Below are positions 1-5,553 of a stretch of DNA of 5,783 nt, piece after piece (position 1 is the stretch's first letter; each line of letters opens with the position of its first letter). The stretch is taken from contig QIDD01000071.1 of the NCBI GenBank assembly GCA_003230355.1, forward strand, positions 1 to 5,783. Direction: 5' to 3'. This DNA is from Methanobacteriota archaeon (lineage in GTDB: Archaea; Hydrothermarchaeota; Hydrothermarchaeia; Hydrothermarchaeales; SZUA-236). The translations under genes were made by a program, and so were the position numbers. The notes under the pieces were generated by a model. The model was not told where the DNA came from, did no database searches, and saw only the letters and a list, made by a program, of their open reading frames with translations.

Positions 1-2742
1 GAGGGAAAAATTAGGAATTTCACAGCTATCCTCAGAGACCTCACTGAACGAAAGAAAACTGAGGAGGCACTAAAGAAGAGTGAAGCAAGTCTATCTGAAG
101 CCCAGCATATCGCCCATATAGGAAGTTGGGATCTGGACCTTGTTAATAACAAGCTCAGATGGTCAGAGGAGGTCTACCGCATATTTGGTTTAAACCCTCA
201 AGAATTCGGGGCAACCCATGAAGCTTTTCTCAGCACTATTCATCCAGATGACAGAGACTATGTGGATAAGAAATATAGAGCTTCAGTAGAGAAAGATTCG
301 CCTTATGACATTGTACATAGGATAGTTCGTCCAGATGGTGAAGTGCGTTATGTCAATGAGAAATGCAGACACTTGCGCGATGAGAGTGGAACGGTGCTTA
401 GATCTATTGGGACTGTTCAAGACATCACTGAGCGCAGGCGATCAGAAGGCATTATCCATGCCAGAGCAGGGCTGTTTGAGTATGCGGAGAACCACACCCT
501 TGACGAGCTGATCGAGGAGACTCTGAATGAGGTGGAAAAACTCACCGACAGTCTTATCGGTTTTTATCATCTTGTCGATCCAGACCAAAAATCGCTAACC
601 CTCCACAACTGGTCTACAAGGACAAAGAGAGAATACCGCACGGTAAAAGGAAAGGGATCCCACTATAAGATAGCCCAGGCCGGTGTCTGGGTGGATTGTG
701 TTCACCAGTGTAGGCCGGTCATCCACAATGATTATGCCTCTCTGGAGCATAAAAAAGGCCTGCCCAAAGGGCATGCACCTTTGATACGTGAGCTTGTGGT
801 GCCGGTTATGCGCGGCGACCAGATCATGGCGATTTTGGGTGTCGGGAACAAGCCGAGTAACTATGACGAGCAGGATGTAAAAACCGTTTCTCTTCTCGCT
901 GATCTTGCCTGGGACATCGCCGAGCGCAAGAAAAGGGAAGCGGATATGAAACGGTATTTAGACGAACTTGAAGTCCTTAGGGAGATTGACAAGACTATCA
1001 TTGCTAGCCTGGACCTTGATTCGCTTTTAACATACATTGTTAACAAATCAGCGGAACTCGTCGGCGCGGACAGTGCCTTTTTCGGTTTCCTTGAAAAAGG
1101 AGTTATTCGATTCAAAACCCTTTGCGGGATTCGGACTAAAGAGTTCAAGAACTTGGTCCTTAAGGAGGGCATGGGTCTTGGTTGGAGGGTTGTTGAGGAG
1201 AAGAGGCCAATTATTGTGGAGGACTTTTTTAAAGAGGGTCAGATTAAAAACCGGCTCCTAGAGGTTGTGAGAAAGGAGGGGTTAATCTCTTTTGCAGCGA
1301 TTCCGCTTGTGTCAGGCAAAGAAGAATGTATCGGCGTGCTGTTTGTCGCAAACCGCAGAAAAGGAGGGTTTGACACGGGGCAGATGAGAACACTCGAAAC
1401 CCTTGCCGGACAGGCAGCTATTGCGGTCGGGCAATTCCAATTCATGGAAGAGATACAAGCACACATTTCTGAAGTTGAAACCCTTAACGAAGTGATGAGC
1501 GCCTTGACGTCCGAACTCTCTCTGGGCGCGCTTCTGGAGCTCATCACCAAAAAATCCAAGGAAATAATAGGCGCCAGATATGCCGCTGTAGGTGTTCTTG
1601 GCAAGACTGCAACCCATCTTGAAAAATTCATCTATACTGGCATGAGTGAAGAGGAGATAGCAGGGCTTAAAGACATGCACACGCCTACAGGCGAAAAAGG
1701 CATTCTCAGGTCGCTGTTGAAGCAGAAAAACACGATTCGTCTTGATGATCTGACTAAGGACACAAGATTTGTGGGATTTCCCCCTGGACATCCTATAATG
1801 AAGTCTTTTTTGGGCGCCCCCATAATCTTCAGGGACAAGCTCTTCGGCAACATATATCTCGCAGAAAAGGAGGGTGGATTCACCTCGGAGGATGAGAATC
1901 TTATTAAATCTATTTCATCAATTGCCGCTGCAGCTATTGAAAACGCAAGGCTCTTTACAGAACTTGAAACAGCCTTTACTGAGCTCAAGGATGTGGACCG
2001 GCTGAAATCTGATATCATCGCCAACGTCAGTCACGAGCTTCGAACCCCGATAACAATCATGGTAACCGCCTTAGAGCTTTTAAAGGATGAAAGGGAAGAA
2101 GAGCTTCGAAACGAGCTTCTAAATCTATCTTTGAAAGCCTTGCATCGCCAAAACATGACTGTCGACGACCTATTAACTTCTGTGGCCATAAGGAAAAAAG
2201 AGATTAGACTGAAGCTGGAGCCCGTGGATCTGGTTCAGGCTATAGCGCTGGCGAGGGCGGAATTAAAGCTTTTTGCCAATAAAAAGAATGTGAAACTGAC
2301 CACCCAACTTGAAGAGGACCTACCAACGGTCAGGGCAGATTTTGTGCACCTTAAACACATTCTTCGCAATCTGATTCATAATGCGATTAAGTTCAGCCAT
2401 AGTGGTGCTGAAGTAGGTATTGCCGCCAGGAAAATTGCGGATGCTGTTAAGGTATGTGTAAGTGATAATGGTATTGGAATGCCAGAGGACCTTCAAAACC
2501 ATATATTTGAACCCTTGTATCAGGGCGATCCCACAACATCAAGAGCCTATGAAGGTACTGGCATGGGGCTGGCCATTGTAAAGGATATGGTTGAAGCACA
2601 TGGGGGCAGGATAACTGTAGATAGCAAGCTTGGATATGGGAGTACGTTTTGTTTTACTCTCCCGATAGAAGGTGGAAAGGGAAAGGAGTTTTCCCAGATG
2701 GAGATGGATTTAGATGGCAGATATACTGTTAGTGGACGATGA
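1..2742 (+). CDS. Multi-domain sensor histidine kinase (PAS-PAS-GAF-GAF-GAF-HisKA-HATPase_c), 5' end outside the window
   Basis: The frame is open from base 1, so the gene begins upstream; 913 residues are visible (numbered from base 1). Order: tail of a PAS/PAC domain (1-28, ending in DLTERKKTEEAL), a complete PAS_3-like domain (about 36-150, IHPDDR and a DITERRRSE tail), GAF1 (about 151-309, with GKGSHY and GVWVDCV), GAF2 (about 324-479), GAF3 (about 492-652), HisKA (about 665-730) and HATPase_c (about 777-892). The phospho-acceptor is His678 in NVSHELRTP. ATP-site boxes are the N box around Asn794, DNGIGM (822-827) and GTGMGL (852-857), so the kinase looks catalytically intact. No membrane segment is visible, so it is probably cytoplasmic. 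It should autophosphorylate on His678 and pass phosphate to the overlapping receiver gene. A helical linker (ENARLFTELETAFTELKDVD) joins GAF3 to HisKA. GAF3 resembles DevS/DosT heme GAF domains. The GTG at 262 lies inside the second PAS domain and is not the real start. The signal sensed is unknown. Confidence 0.95.
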   Translation, partial: EGKIRNFTAILRDLTERKKTEEALKKSEASLSEAQHIAHIGSWDLDLVNNKLRWSEEVYRIFGLNPQEFGATHEAFLSTIHPDDRDYVDKKYRASVEKDSPYDIVHRIVRPDGEVRYVNEKCRHLRDESGTVLRSIGTVQDITERRRSEGIIHARAGLFEYAENHTLDELIEETLNEVEKLTDSLIGFYHLVDPDQKSLTLHNWSTRTKREYRTVKGKGSHYKIAQAGVWVDCVHQCRPVIHNDYASLEHKKGLPKGHAPLIRELVVPVMRGDQIMAILGVGNKPSNYDEQDVKTVSLLADLAWDIAERKKREADMKRYLDELEVLREIDKTIIASLDLDSLLTYIVNKSAELVGADSAFFGFLEKGVIRFKTLCGIRTKEFKNLVLKEGMGLGWRVVEEKRPIIVEDFFKEGQIKNRLLEVVRKEGLISFAAIPLVSGKEECIGVLFVANRRKGGFDTGQMRTLETLAGQAAIAVGQFQFMEEIQAHISEVETLNEVMSALTSELSLGALLELITKKSKEIIGARYAAVGVLGKTATHLEKFIYTGMSEEEIAGLKDMHTPTGEKGILRSLLKQKNTIRLDDLTKDTRFVGFPPGHPIMKSFLGAPIIFRDKLFGNIYLAEKEGGFTSEDENLIKSISSIAAAAIENARLFTELETAFTELKDVDRLKSDIIANVSHELRTPITIMVTALELLKDEREEELRNELLNLSLKALHRQNMTVDDLLTSVAIRKKEIRLKLEPVDLVQAIALARAELKLFANKKNVKLTTQLEEDLPTVRADFVHLKHILRNLIHNAIKFSHSGAEVGIAARKIADAVKVCVSDNGIGMPEDLQNHIFEPLYQGDPTTSRAYEGTGMGLAIVKDMVEAHGGRITVDSKLGYGSTFCFTLPIEGGKGKEFSQMEMDLDGRYTVSGR

Positions 2743-3076
2743 ACCTGAGATTATGGCCACGACGAAGATAGTTCTGGAAAGAGCGGGTTACAGGGTTATT
2801 GAGGCAGAATCCGGTGCCGAGTGCTTGGAGAAGCTAAAGAAGAAGCAGCCGGACCTTATCCTGCTTGATGTTATGCTTCCAGATGAATCTGGGTGGGACG
2901 TGTGCAGAAAGATCAAAAAATATGGGAAAACAAGGGACATTCCAGTTGTTATGTTTACTGTGCGCACAAGCGAGGATTCGGTGGAAAAAAGCCTAAAGTG
3001 TGCAGATGCTCAAATCGGGAAGCCCTTTAGAATAGAATATCTTCTCGAGGAGATTAAAAGGCTCTTAGATAAATGA
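2714..3076 (+). CDS. Single-domain CheY-like response regulator (receiver only)
   Basis: This 120-residue protein is one receiver domain with no output domain. The acidic pocket is Asp8/Asp9, the phospho-acceptor is Asp52 in LILLDVMLP, the conserved threonine is Thr82 and the conserved lysine is Lys103 in GKPF. Length matches the REC family. The ATG at 2714 is the earliest possible start, because a TAG stop in this frame lies directly before it at 2711-2713; GGAG at 2701 region provides a plausible ribosome binding site. It overlaps the kinase gene by 29 bases, so the two are very likely co-transcribed and translationally coupled, making it the likely phosphate acceptor of that kinase. One oddity is Gln100, three residues before Lys103, where CheY-type receivers usually have an aromatic switch residue. 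Without an output domain it must act by protein-protein contact or further phosphotransfer; the target is not in this window. Confidence 0.93.
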   Translation: MADILLVDDEPEIMATTKIVLERAGYRVIEAESGAECLEKLKKKQPDLILLDVMLPDESGWDVCRKIKKYGKTRDIPVVMFTVRTSEDSVEKSLKCADAQIGKPFRIEYLLEEIKRLLDK

Positions 3077-3116
3077 CACAATCAACATAATAAACTCACT
3101 GAAATCCGCCCCCCCA

Positions 3117-3158
3117 CCTCCTTTTAATTTAGAAAAGTCAGTCAATATTATTGTTTTT
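3117..3158 (+). terminator. Probable T-rich terminator of the kinase/receiver transcript
   Basis: The 80-base gap between the convergent receiver and coiled-coil genes contains two T-rich stretches on the + strand (about 3122-3130 and 3148-3158), the second overlapping the 11-base palindrome CAATATTATTG at 3143-3153. Archaeal termination usually needs only T-runs, so this fits the end of the + transcript. The palindrome's arms leave a one-base centre, so it is not a good RNA hairpin. The - strand transcript meets only a weak run (TTTTCT) here. Confidence 0.35.
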
Positions 3159-3729
3159 ATAGGCCGTCAATGGCATCCCAGGCACCGTACTGATCCCGCA
3201 TTTTTTTAATCTGCTCCCGTTGATTTTTATTCTCCCCCTCCAGATTTTTAATCTTAGCTTCGGTTTCTTTTTGAAAAGTGAGAACCATTTCCTTCGCCTT
3301 CTTCTTCACATCCTCAATCTCATCTTTAAGCTTACTGATCTCAGCCGAACTCTCCTCATCAAATCTCTTCTTCCCATCATTAATCGAAGCGGTCAACTCT
3401 CCAACCTTCGTCTCAAGCTCAGCCTTCTCCTTCGAAAGCACTGCCACCTTACCCCGATAGTCGTCAACAGTCAACTTCAGGGCATAGACCTCTTTCAAAC
3501 CCTCTTCAAGCTCATCTTTCCTGCTCTTCAGATCAACTTCACCAGTATTGATATGCTCCTGCCTCTCCAAATACTCCATCTCAAGTTTTCGAAGCCGATC
3601 CCGAAGATCAGTGTTCGCAGATTCAAGCTCAAGAATCCTTGCAGACATAGCAATCTTCTCCTGATCACCGTCGTCGCCAGGCCCCCTTGACCCTTTATTT
3701 CCAGTGCCCCCACGTTTAAAAAGTGCCAT
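3157..3729 (-). CDS. Soluble coiled-coil protein, paralog of the upstream membrane-anchored one
   Basis: I do not recognise a named family. The ATG at 3729 gives 190 residues starting MALFKRGG. Residues 7-22 are a Gly/Ser/Asp-rich flexible stretch, about 26-178 is an almost unbroken charged coiled coil rich in Glu, Lys and Leu, and the end is a distinct short tail, YGAWDAIDGL. No signal peptide or membrane segment is seen. An in-frame GTG at 3738 would add three residues, but the AGGAG ribosome binding site on the message, which contains the TAG stop of the upstream gene, lies only a few bases from that GTG and is better spaced for the ATG. The gap to the upstream gene's stop is 14 bases, so the two form an operon and translation may be coupled. 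The sequence aligns with the upstream protein at several points (YR-x-K...KEK, IEDVK, final ID-x-L), suggesting a duplication. A structural or scaffolding role is inference. Confidence 0.85.
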   Translation of the reverse strand: MALFKRGGTGNKGSRGPGDDGDQEKIAMSARILELESANTDLRDRLRKLEMEYLERQEHINTGEVDLKSRKDELEEGLKEVYALKLTVDDYRGKVAVLSKEKAELETKVGELTASINDGKKRFDEESSAEISKLKDEIEDVKKKAKEMVLTFQKETEAKIKNLEGENKNQREQIKKMRDQYGAWDAIDGL

Positions 3730-3743
3730 TAAACCCACATCTC

Positions 3744-4490
3744 CTAGAGCTTGTCAATTTCAAGAACCCGAATCTCTTCTTTAAGTTTTTCAACCTGTTT
3801 TTCAAGCTTTTCAGCATCATCTTTCAAATCTCCGATCTCCCTGTCTTTTTCCATCGTGAGCTTGTTTAAAGCCTCTTTAGTCTGAGACTTCACATCCTCA
3901 ATTCGACGATTATGCATCCGCTCCCGTTTTTCAATCTCATCATCAAAATCCTGCTTAAGCGAAACCGTCTTTTTCTTTTCAGCGGCAAGCTCACGATTAC
4001 CGTCGACCATCAACTTCTCAGTGGCCTTTTCAACACTCTGCTTAAAGGATTCAAATTCAGAGGAAATCTTCTCTTTTTCCTTGTTAAGCTCGCCCAGCTT
4101 GATCCTGTACGTTTTGAGTTCCTCCTCCATTGCCGAAAGCTTGGAAAAGTCACCTTCAAACTTGGCATTAAACTCTTTAAACTCGCTGTTCTGGCTGAGG
4201 ATTACCTCTTTTGCCTCTTTAAGCTTGGCGAGCGCCTCCTCATGCTGCATGATGATGTTGAGCCGTTCATCCTCCCTGGATTTCAGCTTGCTCTGCGCCT
4301 CTTCAACATCTCGGCCCAGCTTGCGTGTAATCGACTTCGACCGATCAGCCCGCCGGTTCTGCTTGCGAAAGGATAAGAGCAGCACCAGTGAAAGAAGCAG
4401 TAAAAAGACAAATAACGCTGAAAATATGACTTCGAAAAGCTGAGATGTTATGCCCAGAAAGTTGGCAGTCGGCTCAAAGACAGCGCCCAT
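3744..4490 (-). CDS. Membrane-anchored coiled-coil protein
   Basis: The 248-residue product has one strongly hydrophobic segment at about residues 21-41 (FVFLLLLSLVLLLSF at its end), then the basic stretch RKQNRRADRSK and a charged coiled coil from about 55 to the C-terminus. The positive charges after the segment predict an outside N-terminus and a cytoplasmic coiled coil; the 20-residue N-terminal part is slightly acidic and has no cleavage-site signature. No enzymatic motif is visible and I do not recognise a named family. The ATG at 4490 is preceded by a G-rich GAGAGGGGG ribosome-binding-like stretch 11 bases away. It is the first gene of a two-gene operon with the soluble paralog. A slipin gene lies upstream on the same strand after 169 bases. 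Coiled-coil proteins with one N-terminal anchor often act as scaffolds or tethers, and that is the most one can infer here. The charged coil could also give spurious hits to SMC or myosin-like proteins. Confidence 0.85.
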   Translation of the reverse strand: MGAVFEPTANFLGITSQLFEVIFSALFVFLLLLSLVLLLSFRKQNRRADRSKSITRKLGRDVEEAQSKLKSREDERLNIIMQHEEALAKLKEAKEVILSQNSEFKEFNAKFEGDFSKLSAMEEELKTYRIKLGELNKEKEKISSEFESFKQSVEKATEKLMVDGNRELAAEKKKTVSLKQDFDDEIEKRERMHNRRIEDVKSQTKEALNKLTMEKDREIGDLKDDAEKLEKQVEKLKEEIRVLEIDKL

Positions 4491-4515
4491 GTTCGCACAT
4501 TCCCCCTCTCAACTA

Positions 4516-4528
4516 GATAAATCTTATC
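4516..4528. repeat. Short inverted repeat GATAA-ATC-TTATC near the predicted transcription start
   Basis: Two perfect 5-base arms, GATAA at 4516-4520 and TTATC at 4524-4528, are separated by three bases. They sit between the candidate TATA element and the start codon of the coiled-coil operon, where a repressor site would be placed. Arms this short arise often by chance in AT-rich DNA, so an operator role is only a possibility. Confidence 0.25.
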
Positions 4529-4542
4529 CCAAAACTATCGAC

Positions 4543-4550
4543 TTTTTATA
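4543..4550 (-). promoter_or_regulatory. Possible TATA box of the coiled-coil operon
   Basis: On the - strand the sequence TATAAAAA lies 53-60 bases upstream of the ATG at 4490. Initiation about 25 bases downstream would fall near 4520 and give a leader of about 30 bases that includes the G-rich ribosome binding site. The bases upstream of it are not purine-rich, so a B recognition element is not obvious. A weaker alternative is the TTTAT within the inverted repeat at 4516-4528, but that would start transcription almost at the ATG. Confidence 0.35.
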
Positions 4551-4632
4551 GAAAATCAAAGGACAGATTGAAAATGTTGAAGGGCACTTGAAGATTTCAA
4601 AGAAGATATCTCCGATGACGGGGAATCTAGGT

Positions 4633-4651
4633 AAGCATGGCAAGCATGCTT
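4633..4651 (-). repeat. Inverted repeat (7-base stem, 5-base loop) just after the slipin gene
   Basis: AAGCATG at 4633-4639 pairs perfectly with CATGCTT at 4645-4651 around the loop GCAAG. AAGCATG also occurs as a direct repeat at 4633-4639 and 4642-4648. The structure starts nine bases after the slipin stop codon, so it would be in that gene's 3' untranslated region. In the - direction no T-run follows (the next bases are ACCTAGATTCCC), so it is not a classical intrinsic terminator; it may be an RNA-stabilising hairpin or a protein site. In the + direction it runs into TTTTCT, but no + strand gene ends here. Confidence 0.5.
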
Positions 4652-4659
4652 TTCTAAAC

Positions 4660-5409
4660 TCACTTCTTCTTTCTGAAGGACTCAAAGATATCTATCGGAA
4701 TCGGAAGCACAATGGTTGAGGCCTTTTCAGACGTGGCCTCTACCACTGTTTGGAGGAACCTCAGCTGCAGCGCCTCAGGGTGCTTGCTTATGATTCCAGC
4801 TGCTGCTGTGAGTTTTTCAGCTGCTTGATATTCACCCTCGGCAGCTATAACCTTAGCTCTTCTCTCCCTCTCTGCTTCTGCTTGCCTGGCCATGGCGCGC
4901 TTCATATTCTCTGGGAGTTCTAAGTCTTTTACCTCTACTGTTGAAACCTTGATACCCCATGGATCGGTCTGCTCGTCTATTACCTCCTGCAGCTTATTGT
5001 TTATCTTCTCCCTCTCACCCAGCAAGTCGTCAAGATCATTCTGCCCTAGGATGCTTCTCAAAGATGTTTGAGCAATAAGGGATGTTGCGGTCAGGTAATT
5101 CTCTACCTCCACTATGGCCTTTTCCGGGTTCATTATCCTGAAATAGACGACTGCATTCACCCTCGTGGTCACATTGTCCTTGGTTATGATCTCCTGGCTT
5201 GGGACATCAAGGGTTACAGTGCGGAGGTCCACCCTTATCATCTTCTCTAAAATTGGTATAATGAAGAACAGGCCCGGACCCCTCGCTCCTACCAACCGGC
5301 CCAACCTGAAGATCACTCCCCTCTCATATTCCTGGACGATTTTAATCGCTGTGGCGACTAAACTTAACAGGATTAATACGAGAAACACGAAAGCTTCAAA
5401 TGCAACCAT
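4660..5409 (-). CDS. Slipin/stomatin-like SPFH-domain membrane protein
   Basis: The 249-residue protein has the standard slipin plan: an N-terminal hydrophobic hairpin or membrane segment at about residues 4-25, the SPFH/PHB domain from about 26 to 185 (starting [14 protein letters not shown], with [24 protein letters not shown] and the [16 protein letters not shown] block), and a helical C-terminal part with the Ala/Glu-rich [19 protein letters not shown] repeat and a hydrophobic [11 protein letters not shown] end. Length matches archaeal and bacterial slipins. Such proteins assemble into large membrane-bound rings or microdomains; in archaea a slipin is usually encoded beside an NfeD membrane serine protease that can cut the slipin C-terminus. 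No NfeD gene is present on either side here. The ATG at 5409 is supported by the ribosome binding site GAGGTGG eight bases before it and by a TATA box further upstream. It is probably transcribed on its own. The downstream neighbours on the same strand are coiled-coil proteins. Confidence 0.95.
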   Translation of the reverse strand: MVAFEAFVFLVLILLSLVATAIKIVQEYERGVIFRLGRLVGARGPGLFFIIPILEKMIRVDLRTVTLDVPSQEIITKDNVTTRVNAVVYFRIMNPEKAIVEVENYLTATSLIAQTSLRSILGQNDLDDLLGEREKINNKLQEVIDEQTDPWGIKVSTVEVKDLELPENMKRAMARQAEAERERRAKVIAAEGEYQAAEKLTAAAGIISKHPEALQLRFLQTVVEATSEKASTIVLPIPIDIFESFRKKK

Positions 5410-5416
5410 ATTTATG

Positions 5417-5423
5417 CCACCTC
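5417..5423 (-). promoter_or_regulatory. Shine-Dalgarno site of the slipin gene
   Basis: GAGGTGG on the - strand, complementary to the CACCTCC end of 16S rRNA, lies seven bases before the ATG at 5409. This fixes the start codon of the slipin gene. Confidence 0.8.
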
Positions 5424-5444
5424 AATTTTAAGATAGCATAGCAT

Positions 5445-5452
5445 GATATAAA
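5445..5452 (-). promoter_or_regulatory. Archaeal TATA box of the slipin gene
   Basis: TTTATATC on the - strand, within GGTTATTTATATC, closely matches the archaeal TATA consensus. Its centre is about 40 bases upstream of the ATG, so a start about 25 bases downstream gives a leader of about 15 bases that just contains the ribosome binding site. This spacing is typical of archaeal promoters and is the best single hint to the domain of the host. No clear purine-rich B recognition element is seen. Confidence 0.65.
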
Positions 5453-5508
5453 TAACCTACGAAGTTTAGAGGGGTGAAATTTTGTCAAGCTTACTTAAAA
5501 CTTCAAGG

Positions 5509-5541
5509 AAAAATATGTTTTTCAGTTACCTTTCGGCAACC
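5509..5541 (-). terminator. Probable hairpin plus T-run terminator of the zinc-finger gene
   Basis: On the - strand GGTTGCC and GGTAACT (5541-5535 and 5530-5524) can pair around the tetraloop GAAA, a GNRA loop. Two of the seven pairs are G-U in this orientation; on the opposite strand they would be A-C mismatches, which favours a - strand transcript. About ten A-rich bases then lead to ATTTTTCC (T-run 5513-5509). It begins 12 bases after the zinc-finger gene's stop codon and lies upstream of the slipin promoter, so it would separate the two units. Confidence 0.45.
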
Positions 5542-5553
5542 TCGAACATATGG

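Noticed and set aside
466..924. First GAF domain, with two cysteines in VDCVHQC, as a covalent heme site like that of Methanosarcina MsmS
   Set aside because: The GVWVDCV block is a general feature of this GAF subfamily in many kinases, so the cysteine alone does not support heme attachment.
1239..1791. Two long antisense open frames (1239-1631 and 1312-1791, - strand) inside the kinase gene
   Set aside because: They overlap a clearly conserved GAF region on the other strand, have no recognisable domain and no ribosome binding site of note; they are shadows of the kinase codon pattern.
3727..3738. GTG at 3738 as the start of the soluble coiled-coil protein
   Set aside because: The AGGAG site is only a few bases from this GTG, too close for a good start, while the ATG at 3729 is well spaced.
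3220..4443. Open frames of about 140-156 codons on the + strand opposite the coiled-coil genes (3220-3690, 3912-4376, 4021-4443)
   Set aside because: Their Leu/Phe/Ser-rich products are what the complement of Glu/Lys-rich coiled-coil codons produces. The - strand frames form an operon with proper ribosome binding sites and one has a clear membrane anchor.
4520..4630. A - strand open stretch in the gap between slipin and coiled-coil genes, readable for about 30 codons
   Set aside because: It has no start codon with a ribosome binding site, its translation looks like non-coding sequence, and it overlaps the predicted promoter.
5422..5449. Direct repeat of GCTAT/ATGCT units between the slipin TATA box and ribosome binding site as an operator
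   Set aside because: Only two 5-base units, easily by chance in this AT-rich promoter.
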